Assembly: GCF_017104965.1 (NCBI RefSeq)
Contig: NZ_JAAGPR010000007.1
Location: 186,001 to 250,000 of the forward strand
DNA length: 64,000 nucleotides
Direction of reading: 5' to 3'
Origin: Paraburkholderia sp. Ac-20340
GTDB taxonomy: Bacteria; Pseudomonadota; Gammaproteobacteria; Burkholderiales; Burkholderiaceae
Below, in pieces: positions 8,185 to 16,260 of this stretch. The position numbers were made by a program, and so were the translations under genes. How positions within the stretch are numbered: position 1 is the first letter of the stretch; every line of letters begins with the position of its first letter. A model generated the notes under the pieces. It worked only from the letters and a program-made list of their open reading frames with translations, searched no databases and had not been told where the DNA came from.

Positions 8185-10992
8185 ATGGCATCTCTGCGCA
8201 TGTACGGCTTCGGCGCAACGCTCTGCGGCTTCGCGCTGACCTGCGTCCGCCTCGTCCTGCTTCTGGCGGCGGAGTCCGCGTTGCCCGCGCGCGCCGCAAC
8301 CTGTGCGCCGCCTGCGCCCAGCGCCACGTCCTATACCGCCGATGGCTGCAACGGCACGGTCCCGGGCGGCACCTTCAACACCGGCGCCACGGCCTACGCG
8401 GCGGTGTTTCACGCGATCAATGCCGGCACCATTACCGTGACCGCGCCGGTCACGCTCGAATCGGCCGGCGACAACTCGACCGGCGCGTATGCCAACAACG
8501 GCGGCTCGATCGACTTCGGCGCAAGCACGAACGCGAGCACGATCAGCGTGATCGGCGCGCACTCCAACGGCGTCCATGCGTTTTCCACGGGTGCGTTCAT
8601 TACGGGCAGCATCAACCTGACGACGAGCGGCGACCGCGCGCACGGCGCGTTCATGGACTACGGCGGCGTGATCGTCCTGCACGACTCAACGCTCGTGACG
8701 AACGGCTATCAGGCGGCAGGCGTCGCGGTGGCGACCGGCGCGTTCACGCTGAGCGGACCGAGTTCGATCCTGACGACCGGCGACGGCTCGCCAGGACTTT
8801 CGGCGACCTCCGGCAACTCGAGTATCGCCATCGATGCGCTCGACGGGCAGACCTCGGTGGTGACGACCGGCGCGGGATCGGCGGGCGCGAAGGTCGATTC
8901 CAGCGACACGATCACGCTGCGCGGCGTCGATCTGCGCACCATCGGCGATGTGTCGAACGGGCTCTACGTCTCGGGCGCGGGCAGCGTCATCACAGCCGGC
9001 GACACGACCGTCACGACGCTCGGCGCATCCTCGATCGGCGCACAGGTGCTGGCCAGCGGCAGCCTGACGCTGACAGGCGGCGCAATCTCGACGGGCGGCA
9101 GCGCCGCGACAGGTCTCGCGGCAGACGGCGCAGGATCGACAATCGTCGCGCAGGGCACGCATATTTCGACTTCCGGCGCGAACGCGGATGGCATCGACTT
9201 GACCCATGGAGCGCAACTGGCGCTCGACTCGGGCAGCGTGAGCGTCAGCGGCCAGAACGCGAACGCACTGCACCTCGCAGGCGCAGGCGCAGGCGATGCG
9301 ACGACGCAAACCGCCCTCCTCGCGAACAGCACGCTCGCGAGCGCGCAGGGATCGGCGATCGACGTGCTCAATGGCGTGGCCGTGGTGCGGCTTGCGGGCG
9401 GCGCGGCCACCGGGCCCGCGTTGCTGACGCTCGAAAGCGTCACGCTGCCGAGCCAGATCGACCTTCTGGCAAGCGGTTCGGCGCTCCGCGGCGCGGCGCT
9501 CATGAGCGGCGCCGCCAGCACGGGCGCCATCGCACAACTGACGCTGGTCAACGGCACAAGCTGGACGATCACCGGCGATTCGATACTGACGGGCCTGAGC
9601 CTCGACAACAGCACCGTGGCGTTCGCTTCGCCCGCGCTCGCCGGGTTCCACACATTGACGCTCACCCGCCTGACCGGCGGCAACGCGACGCTCGTAATGA
9701 ACACCTCGCTGGGCAGCGATACGTCACCGACCGACCGCGTCATCGTCAAGGGCGGCGCGGTGACGGGCACGACCGGCCTGCGCTTTCTCAACGCGGGCGG
9801 ACGCGGCCAGGTCACCACCTACGGCATCCCGGTGATCGTCGTGCTGAATGGCGGCACGGCGCCAGCAGGCAGCTTCGTGCAGCTCGGGCGCGCTGTCGCC
9901 GGGCCTTACGAATATCATCTGTATCGCGCGGATTCGGGCAACTGGTTGTTGAGTTCGCAACGAATTCTGATCCCGCCGCTGCCACCGTTACCGCCCTCGC
10001 CAACACCGCCAACACCGCCCGCTCCACCCGGCCCGACGCCCACGCCATTGCCTGACTATCGGCCCGAAGTGCCGGTGTATCTCGCCAACGAATACGCCGC
10101 CACGGCCATGTTCATCCACACATTGCGCGACCGCATGCCAACGCTGCCCGCGAGCGGCAATAGCGCGTGGCTACGCCTGACCGGCCGCACCGATCAAGGC
10201 TCCGGCCCAGCCGATAACTACAGCGCGCGCACCAACACCATCGTCCTGCAGGGCGGCGGCGACATCATGCAGCGCGCGCTTTTCAGCGATGCAGACCGTC
10301 TGCACCTGGGCGCGATGGCGGCCTACGGCAACGCGCAGAGCGCAGGCTACGCGGCAGGCAACGACGCACAGGCCTCGGGCAGCACACAGGGTTACAGCGG
10401 CGGCGTGTACGCCACCTGGTTCGCCAACGCGGCCACGCAATCCGGCGCCTATGTCGATAGCTGGTTTCAGTACGCATGGTTCGATAACGCCGTGAACGGC
10501 AGCGACCTGCCCGGCGTCCACTATCACTCGCAGCGCATGCTGGCTTCGCTGGAAGGCGGCTGGGCATTCGCGCCCGGCTCGGACGCGAACTGGCAGATCG
10601 TGCCGCAGGCGCAGGCGATCTGGGTACACCGACTTGGCGTCGATACGACCGAGCCCAACGGCACCACGCTGAACGCCGGTGTCGGCAACGATCTGGTGAC
10701 CCGTTTGGGCGTGCGGATCGTGCGCGCGCTGGAGCTTGCGAGCGCGTTGCTGCAATGCCACCTGACGCTCAACTGGTGGCACGACAGTTCGACATCGTCG
10801 GTGGACTTTAGCGGCGTCACGCTGGATCAGATCGCGCCTGCGAATCGCTATGAAGCGAGAATTGGCGTCGAAAGCGCGTGGTCGCCGCGCTGGAGCGGCA
10901 TGGCGGAAATCGGCGGGGAATGGGGCCGCAGCGGGACCGCGGGCGATTATCGGCAATACGCGTTGCGGCTTGCCGCGCGTTACCGGTGGTAA
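8185..10992 (+). CDS. Type V autotransporter (pertactin-like passenger and beta-barrel)
   Basis: The 935-residue protein has an N-terminal hydrophobic signal region ending near ARAA (residues about 35-38). A long passenger rich in Gly, Ser, Thr and Asn with repeated short beta-strand-like units follows, as in right-handed beta-helix passengers. A proline-rich linker covers residues 595-622. A C-terminal autotransporter barrel starts near PEVPVYLANEYAATAMF and ends AARYRW, with a terminal aromatic residue. It would export its own passenger through the outer membrane; adhesion is common in the family but unproven here. Starts at 8185 or 8200 are both possible. It separates hutU from hutC and is convergent with hutC. 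Confidence 0.88.
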   Translation: MASLRMYGFGATLCGFALTCVRLVLLLAAESALPARAATCAPPAPSATSYTADGCNGTVPGGTFNTGATAYAAVFHAINAGTITVTAPVTLESAGDNSTGAYANNGGSIDFGASTNASTISVIGAHSNGVHAFSTGAFITGSINLTTSGDRAHGAFMDYGGVIVLHDSTLVTNGYQAAGVAVATGAFTLSGPSSILTTGDGSPGLSATSGNSSIAIDALDGQTSVVTTGAGSAGAKVDSSDTITLRGVDLRTIGDVSNGLYVSGAGSVITAGDTTVTTLGASSIGAQVLASGSLTLTGGAISTGGSAATGLAADGAGSTIVAQGTHISTSGANADGIDLTHGAQLALDSGSVSVSGQNANALHLAGAGAGDATTQTALLANSTLASAQGSAIDVLNGVAVVRLAGGAATGPALLTLESVTLPSQIDLLASGSALRGAALMSGAASTGAIAQLTLVNGTSWTITGDSILTGLSLDNSTVAFASPALAGFHTLTLTRLTGGNATLVMNTSLGSDTSPTDRVIVKGGAVTGTTGLRFLNAGGRGQVTTYGIPVIVVLNGGTAPAGSFVQLGRAVAGPYEYHLYRADSGNWLLSSQRILIPPLPPLPPSPTPPTPPAPPGPTPTPLPDYRPEVPVYLANEYAATAMFIHTLRDRMPTLPASGNSAWLRLTGRTDQGSGPADNYSARTNTIVLQGGGDIMQRALFSDADRLHLGAMAAYGNAQSAGYAAGNDAQASGSTQGYSGGVYATWFANAATQSGAYVDSWFQYAWFDNAVNGSDLPGVHYHSQRMLASLEGGWAFAPGSDANWQIVPQAQAIWVHRLGVDTTEPNGTTLNAGVGNDLVTRLGVRIVRALELASALLQCHLTLNWWHDSSTSSVDFSGVTLDQIAPANRYEARIGVESAWSPRWSGMAEIGGEWGRSGTAGDYRQYALRLAARYRW

Positions 10993-11015
10993 TGGCGAAT
11001 AGCGCGGATAAAAAC

Positions 11016-11729
11016 TTAAACCGATCCCGCGAGATGAAAACGCGAAGCCGGATGCCAGAGCCGCACCGAAGTGGCCACATGCCGCCCGACCCAGGTGCGC
11101 CGCAACAGCAGCAGGCAAGGCTCGCCGATCTCCATTTCGAGGTACTGACGCACGCGCGCGTCGGGCTTTTGCGCGTAGATGCGGAATTCCGCGCGCTGGA
11201 TCGGCGCGAGACGCACCATGTAGTGATTGGGCGTTTCGACCGTGAAATCCTGCTCCAGATACTCGGGAAACACTTCGGGATTCACGTAGCGATCCTCGTA
11301 CTGGATCGGCTCGCCCTCTTCGCTGTGCACGATGCGCGAATGGAACACGGGACCGGCGTCGAGTTCGAGCGCGGCGATGGCGCTTTCGTCGTCGCTGGCT
11401 TCGAGCGCGAGCACACGCGCCGCGTGACGATGGCCGCGCGCGGCGATTTCATCGGCGATATTGCGGATCTGCAGGACCGTCGATTCGTACTGGCGCGGCG
11501 CGACATACGTGCCCGAACCGCGCACGCGGTTGAGCACGCCCTCGGTCATCAGTTCGCGCAGCGCGCGCGACACGGTCATGCGCGCCACGCCGAACTCCTT
11601 GACCATCTCCGTTTCCGAAGGCACGACGTCACCGGGCTTGAGCGCGCCGCTCTCGATTTGCGCGAGGACGTGACGCTTGATCTGTTCGTAGGCGGGCAGC
11701 GACGAGTCTTTAGCCGGCTTCTTTTGCAT
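11016..11729 (-). CDS. hutC: Histidine utilisation repressor HutC (GntR family)
   Basis: A GntR/HutC-family repressor with an N-terminal winged helix (PAYEQIKRHVLAQIESG, then SETEMVKEFGVARMTVSRAL, residues about 10-65). A UTRA ligand-binding domain follows, ending LLLLRRTWVGRHVATSVRLWHPASR as in HutC. It should bind the palindromes at 309-322 and 7841-7854 and release them when urocanate accumulates. I prefer ATG 11729 (237 residues); ATG 11756 adds nine residues. It lies 3.3 kb from hutU with an oppositely oriented autotransporter gene between them. Confidence 0.93.
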   Translation of the reverse strand: MQKKPAKDSSLPAYEQIKRHVLAQIESGALKPGDVVPSETEMVKEFGVARMTVSRALRELMTEGVLNRVRGSGTYVAPRQYESTVLQIRNIADEIAARGHRHAARVLALEASDDESAIAALELDAGPVFHSRIVHSEEGEPIQYEDRYVNPEVFPEYLEQDFTVETPNHYMVRLAPIQRAEFRIYAQKPDARVRQYLEMEIGEPCLLLLRRTWVGRHVATSVRLWHPASRFHLAGSV

Positions 11730-11980
11730 GGTCTTCGTTCTGGTAATGGGCGGCATCGCGGCAAAACGCGACGAGGCGGCCAGATCGGCCGAGGCACATT
11801 GTACCGTCCGCCTTGCCGCCGCCCGCGCGCCCAGGCCCCGCTATTCAGGCATGCAAGGCGCACCGGTCCCTGCGCGGATTCGTTCACGGACTGCGTGCTA
11901 AGATCGGCCGCTATCCAATCTCACAACCCCGCGCAGGCGCCGCCGCGCCTGGCGAACCTGCGCGTTCCCGGCGAACCATC

Positions 11981-12682
11981 TTGCACGCACCGACCCAACT
12001 TCTCTTCCTGCCCGGCGCTTCGGGCGACCCGGCGTTCTGGCAACCGCTCGCCGATCATCTCGAACATACGGCCACGCGCCGCTTCGTGACGTATCCGGGC
12101 TTTGGCGGCGTGCCGGCCGATCCCGATGTCGAGCATTTCGAAGATCTCGTGCGCAAGGTCGTGCAGCAGATCGACCAGCCGACCGCGATCATCGCCCAGT
12201 CGATGGGCGGCGTGATCGCCATGCGCGCCGCGCTCGCGAAGCCCGCGCTGATCACCCATATCGTGCTGGCCGTGACGTCGGGCGGCATCGATACGCAGGC
12301 GCTGGGCGCGCAGGACTGGCGCGCGGATTTCGCCGCGCAGAACCCGCAACTGCCGGACTGGTTCCTGACGCTGCGCGAAGACCTCTCGGGCGAACTGTCC
12401 TATATCCAGCAGCCGGTGATGCTGCTGTGGGGCGACAACGATCCGGTCAGCCCGCTGGCCGTGGGCGAACGCCTGCTCGAACTGCTGCCGAATTCGGAAC
12501 TCGACGTGGTCAACGGCGGCGGCCACGATCTGGCGAATGCGCATGCGCGCGTGCTCGCGCCGCTCGTCGACGAATTCCTGCTCGGCAGCCAGGCGGACTA
12601 CGAGGAAGACAGCGACTTCGACGATGAAGACGACGAAGACGATCTCGACGAAGACGGCGACGACACCAACCGCCACGCCTGA
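11981..12682 (+). CDS. Alpha/beta hydrolase
   Basis: A single-domain alpha/beta hydrolase of about 233 residues. It has an oxyanion region LLFLPGASGDPAFW, a nucleophile elbow AQSMGG (Ser about 74), an acid in LLWGDNDPVSP and a histidine in NGGGHDLANAH. The substrate is unknown; RBBP9/YdeN-like and esterase members share these motifs. The last 30 residues are a run of Asp and Glu, probably a disordered tail. The frame is open from 11813, but homology-like sequence begins at TTG 11981, so that start is chosen despite a weak ribosome binding site. Confidence 0.75.
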   Translation: MHAPTQLLFLPGASGDPAFWQPLADHLEHTATRRFVTYPGFGGVPADPDVEHFEDLVRKVVQQIDQPTAIIAQSMGGVIAMRAALAKPALITHIVLAVTSGGIDTQALGAQDWRADFAAQNPQLPDWFLTLREDLSGELSYIQQPVMLLWGDNDPVSPLAVGERLLELLPNSELDVVNGGGHDLANAHARVLAPLVDEFLLGSQADYEEDSDFDDEDDEDDLDEDGDDTNRHA

Positions 12683-12693
12683 CCCCGCCTTTC

Positions 12694-12723
12694 GCGGCCC
12701 CGCTCGCTCATGCGCGGGGCCGC
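12694..12723. repeat. Perfect 10-bp GC hairpin after the hydrolase gene
   Basis: GCGGCCCCGC (12694-12703) pairs perfectly with GCGGGGCCGC (12714-12723) across a 10-nt loop, 11 bp past the hydrolase stop. There is no following T-run, so it may be a 3' stabilising hairpin or a weak terminator. Confidence 0.6.
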
Positions 12724-13188
12724 GTCCCTCCGGTTTGCATCCGCAAACCCGCCGCGCCGGCAATCTCAATTCTTTCAATTAGCATTCAATTCACGTCGAT
12801 CTGACGTGAAAAGCCCGCTTGCGTCCGTTATTCCAGCTTGACATTCACACGGCATAAGGCGACTATTGGCCCGTTCGATAAACGAAACGATGTTCACATA
12901 TCGAACACACAATAATAACAACGGGCCTGGCCGCTTCGCGTAACGCATGCACTGCGCCGCGTGAGGCACTTACGAACCCGCTGCGCCGGGGCTACACGCC
13001 TTTGAGCACAGGAGACGCGCCGCCGCTCGGCATCCTGACCACACGCCAAAGTCTGACTGAATCACGCGACCCACGCGCAGCCAGTCCGCCGCATGGGGAC
13101 GGGCCCATCCGCACACGCACGCCGATCCTGACCGCCCTGGCCAGCAAGATGGCGACCGCTAGAAATAGCCACCGAAGCCACACGCAGC
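12724..13188. other. Long leader region of the atoE-like gene
   Basis: About 465 bp without a convincing gene. It holds a perfect inverted repeat TCACGTC-N5-GACGTGA at 12791-12809 and a TTGACA at 12838-12843 followed after 17 bp by a weak -10 (GACTAT). Either could belong to the promoter of the downstream transporter. Confidence 0.5.
12791..12809. promoter_or_regulatory. Inverted repeat TCACGTC-N5-GACGTGA
   Basis: Perfect 7-bp arms with a 5-bp spacer lie 29 bp upstream of a TTGACA -35-like hexamer. The geometry suits a dimeric repressor or activator. The regulator is unknown. Confidence 0.4.
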
Positions 13189-14592
13189 GTGAGCAATAAC
13201 AGCATGAAAAGAGACCACAACCCCGGCGCACAAGCGCCTGCGAAGGGACGCGGCGTGGTTGCCGCCCTCGTCTATGTATTCGAACGGGTCATGCCCGATC
13301 CGTTTGTCCTGTCGATCTGCCTGACCGCCTTCGTCGCCGTCCTCGCGCTCGTCATCGCGCCGCACGGCAATGTGCCGACCGTGCTCGACGCCTGGTACAC
13401 GGGCACCTTCGGCATCCTCGGTTTTGCGTTGCAGATGATCCTGATTCTCGCGACCGGTTACGCCATCGCCGAAGCGCCGATCGTCCAGCGCGGCCTGCGC
13501 GCGCTCGCCGCCCATGCGCAGACGCCCGCGCGCGCCGCGCTGCTGGTGTTTCCGGTCGTGGCGATTGCGGCCTGGCTCAACTGGGGGCTTGGGCTGATCG
13601 TCGGCGCCCTGCTGTCGCGTGAAATCGCGCGCCGCGTGAAGGTGGATTTCGCGTGGCTGGTGGCGGGCAGCTATTCGGCGTGGTCGATCTGCAATAGCGG
13701 CCTGTCCAGCTCGATCGCGCTGTCGCAGGCGTCGCACGGCAACGCGCTCAATCTGGTCGAAAAAGCCACCGGCCAGGTCGTGCCGCTCGCGCAGACGGTG
13801 TTCGCGCCGTTCGTGTTCGTGCCGACCGTGCTGGTGGTGGTCGTCATGACCTTCATCTTCATCCGCATGCACCCGAAGGCCGAAGACGTGGTGGCCTTCA
13901 ACCAGACGGCCGAAAGCGCCGATAACGCCCCGAGCGACGACCCGCACGCGCGTATCAGCGACACGCCTTCGTTCGCCACGCGCCTCGAACAGTCGATGCT
14001 CGGCACGCTGCTGCTGATCGTGCTGGGCGGCGGCTATCTGGCGATGGAGTGGAGCGAAAAAGGCTTCGATCTCGACATCAACACGACGATCCTGATCTTC
14101 CTGCTGATCGGCCTCGCGCTGCAGCGCACGCCGATCGCCTATGCGAATGCGATCCGCCGCGCCGCGCGCCAGACCGGTTCGATGCTGCTGCAATACCCGG
14201 TCTACGGCGGCATCATGGGCATCATGAAGGGCACGGGTCTGGCGTCGATGATCGCCAAGGCTTTCGTGACGATCGCCACGCCCGTCACGCTGCCGATCTG
14301 GAGCTACCTCAGCTCGCTGATCATCACGCTGCTGGTGCCGAGCGCCGGCGGCCACTGGGCCGTGCAGGGGCCGTTCGTGCTGCCCGCCGCGCTGAGCCTG
14401 CACGCATCCGTGCCGCGCACCGCCATGGGCGTGGCGATGGCCGAAAACGTCTCGAACATGCTGCAGCCGTTCTGGGCGGTGCCGATCGTCGCGATTGCGG
14501 GCATCCGCATCCAGCGCGTGATGGGCTATACCGCCGTGACCTTCGCGGTGTCGCTGGTGATTTATGCGGTGGCGCTGTGGCTCGTGCCCTGA
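13189..14592 (+). CDS. Short-chain fatty acid transporter, AtoE family
   Basis: A 467-residue integral membrane protein of the AtoE/TIGR00366 family. It carries the conserved RVMPDPFVLSICLTAFVA start, WLNWGLGLIVGALL, GSYSAWSICNSGLSSSIAL and SAGGHWAVQGPF segments, with roughly 10-12 membrane spans. Family members are thought to import short-chain fatty acids such as butyrate or acetoacetate. It starts at GTG 13189 or ATG 13204. No atoDAB genes are adjacent, so the link to acetoacetate use is inferred from family only. A terminator follows at 14650. Confidence 0.88.
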   Translation: MSNNSMKRDHNPGAQAPAKGRGVVAALVYVFERVMPDPFVLSICLTAFVAVLALVIAPHGNVPTVLDAWYTGTFGILGFALQMILILATGYAIAEAPIVQRGLRALAAHAQTPARAALLVFPVVAIAAWLNWGLGLIVGALLSREIARRVKVDFAWLVAGSYSAWSICNSGLSSSIALSQASHGNALNLVEKATGQVVPLAQTVFAPFVFVPTVLVVVVMTFIFIRMHPKAEDVVAFNQTAESADNAPSDDPHARISDTPSFATRLEQSMLGTLLLIVLGGGYLAMEWSEKGFDLDINTTILIFLLIGLALQRTPIAYANAIRRAARQTGSMLLQYPVYGGIMGIMKGTGLASMIAKAFVTIATPVTLPIWSYLSSLIITLLVPSAGGHWAVQGPFVLPAALSLHASVPRTAMGVAMAENVSNMLQPFWAVPIVAIAGIRIQRVMGYTAVTFAVSLVIYAVALWLVP

Positions 14593-14649
14593 GTGCGATC
14601 CCGGCGCGATCTGATCCGCTAATCCGCTAATCCGCTGATCGCCTGATCG

Positions 14650-14687
14650 AAACGGCGCTGCGTGCCTGGTCACGTCGCGCCGTTTTT
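14650..14687 (+). terminator. Intrinsic terminator after the atoE-like gene
   Basis: AAACGGCGC (14650-14658) pairs with GCGCCGTTT (14677-14685) and a T-rich run continues. Just upstream (about 14618-14637) a short direct repeat of CCGCTAAT occurs. Confidence 0.75.
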
Positions 14688-14776
14688 CGCTTTTTTCATC
14701 CCGCCTGCCGCAGCGCGCAGCGTCCGCGCAATTGCGCCACAATGGACAGCCGCGCTACGCGTTCCAGGAGCCTGCC

Positions 14777-15310
14777 GTGACCGCACACCCGCCGTCCAGC
14801 GACGATCTCGACCCGCGCCTGATCGATTTCGCGCGCGAAGTGTTCGATAGCGCACGCCGCGGCGAAGCGGCCACGCTCGCCACGCTGATCGATCAGGGCC
14901 TGCCGCCCAATCTGCGCAACGAGAAAGGCGACAGCCTCGTGATGCTGGCCAGCTACCACGGACACGCCGACGCGGTACGCGCGCTAATCCAGCGCGGCGC
15001 CGACCCCGACCTGCGCAACGACAACGGCCAGACGCCGATCGCCGGCGCCGCCTTCAAGGGCTTTGCCGATGTGGTGAGCGCGCTGCTCGACAATGGCGCC
15101 GACGTCGAAGGCGCCTCGCCCGACGGCCGCACCGCGCTGATGATCGCGGCCATGTTCAATCGCGTCGATATCGTCGATCAACTGCTGTCGCGCGGCGCGA
15201 ATCCGCGTGCGCAGGACGGCGCGGGCAATACGGCATTCGACGTCGCCAACGGCATGGGCGCAACCGACGCAGCCGCGCGGCTCGCCTATGCAAGCGGCAG
15301 GACGGCCTGA
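14777..15310 (+). CDS. Ankyrin repeat protein
   Basis: A 177-residue cytosolic protein made almost wholly of ankyrin repeats. At least four 33-residue units are visible, with signatures such as GDSLVMLASYHGHADAVRAL and GQTPIAGAAFKGFADVVSAL. Ankyrin repeats bind partner proteins; in bacteria such small proteins often sit beside catalases or other enzymes, but none is adjacent here. The GTG start at 14777 is favoured by AGGAG at 14766-14770. Confidence 0.85.
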   Translation: MTAHPPSSDDLDPRLIDFAREVFDSARRGEAATLATLIDQGLPPNLRNEKGDSLVMLASYHGHADAVRALIQRGADPDLRNDNGQTPIAGAAFKGFADVVSALLDNGADVEGASPDGRTALMIAAMFNRVDIVDQLLSRGANPRAQDGAGNTAFDVANGMGATDAAARLAYASGRTA

Positions 15311-15483
15311 ATTCGCAGGCTGCTGCACACGCGTGGCGATGTCGCAGCGCCAAAATCATCGCTCGAATAATCACACGCCGAGTCACACCCTGGTGTCAGT
15401 CCTGGTTTGCATACGAGGCGCCGCCAGGCGACGCTATCCCTGTAGCCCGCGTATGCGGCACATGACTTGCTCTGACATCTTGT

Positions 15484-15508
15484 GTAACCCGTGATATTGT
15501 TGGGTTAC
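15484..15508. promoter_or_regulatory. Inverted repeat GTAACCC-N11-GGGTTAC
   Basis: Perfect 7-bp arms separated by 11 bp lie 60 bp upstream of the small gene at 15568. It could be an operator or a leader hairpin. No T-run follows. Confidence 0.35.
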
Positions 15509-15567
15509 CGGAGTCGTAGCGCCCAAGTGCCCGTCAATCGAACTCTGTCACCTTCGCGAGCGTCGCC

Positions 15568-15933
15568 ATGAGTGATGTACGCCACCATCTGAGTCCGCGC
15601 GACCGCGTGGAATTGCTCTGCTGGCTCACCTGCGGGAGCCTCGGAGCGTACTATCTCAACGAATCCTGGCCCAATGCGGCCTTTCACGTGCAGGCGGCGC
15701 ACAAGTGGCTCGACCGCCACGCGCGCGAAGCCGACTGGCTGGCCATCGCGCGGCTCACCGCCCTCGCGCAGGAAATCGCCAAGCAGCATGCGTGGTTCGT
15801 CGACGCCACATGGGCGCGCGACGCGGTCGAGGAAATTCTCGATACCGACGACCTCAACTATCAGGCCAAGCTGGTGCTGCAAGTGCTCAAGGACTGCGAG
15901 CTGGCGCTCGCCGACCGCCGCGCCGCCGATTGA
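15568..15933 (+). CDS. Conserved-looking hypothetical protein
   Basis: A 121-residue soluble, helix-rich protein beginning MSDVRHHLSPRDRVELLCWL and rich in Trp, Ala and Leu. No signal peptide, membrane segment or motif is recognised. Clean codon usage and an isolated intergenic setting support a real gene. Its function is unknown. Confidence 0.7.
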   Translation: MSDVRHHLSPRDRVELLCWLTCGSLGAYYLNESWPNAAFHVQAAHKWLDRHAREADWLAIARLTALAQEIAKQHAWFVDATWARDAVEEILDTDDLNYQAKLVLQVLKDCELALADRRAAD

Positions 15934-16260
15934 TTCCGCGCCTGCTTGCTGCAAAGGCTTCGGCAAACGCCTCGGCAAACTGAATCGCCGCACGTTTCTC
16001 CATCAAACGATGGAGGCGGCGGCGCTTTCGTCGCACCATACTCAGGAACGCAGCGCCGGCGCACCTTCAGAACATCGCGCGCAACGACCACAACGCGACG
16101 CAAATAGCCAACGCGACGCAAATAGCCAACGCGACGCATCCCGCGCCGCAACCGCAGCGTTATCTGATTTCCGACGCGCCTTGAATGGAATGAGCCGCCT
16201 TACACCGGCCGCGTTCGCAACCGCGACATCGGCCAATGCAAGGCGGATAACAGCGCGCCG
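15934..16260. other. Intergenic region with short tandem repeat
   Basis: The 327 bp between the small gene and the efflux operon contain no convincing gene. It holds the 18-bp tandem repeat at 16091-16138 and lies downstream of the minus-strand RND operon. Confidence 0.6.
16091..16138. repeat. 18-bp tandem repeat, 2.7 copies
   Basis: The unit CAACGCGACGCAAATAGC occurs at 16091-16108 and 16109-16126, followed by a partial third copy to 16138. The copies are identical, which suggests recent slippage. Confidence 0.85.

Noticed and set aside
8046..10055. Long plus-strand frame of 669 codons across the autotransporter gene
   Set aside because: Extremely Arg-rich shadow in another frame of the autotransporter gene, whose own frame has clear signal, linker and barrel features.
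14611..14640. Short direct repeats of CCGCTAAT after the atoE-like gene
   Set aside because: Two or three imperfect octamers just before a terminator; too short to treat as a separate element.
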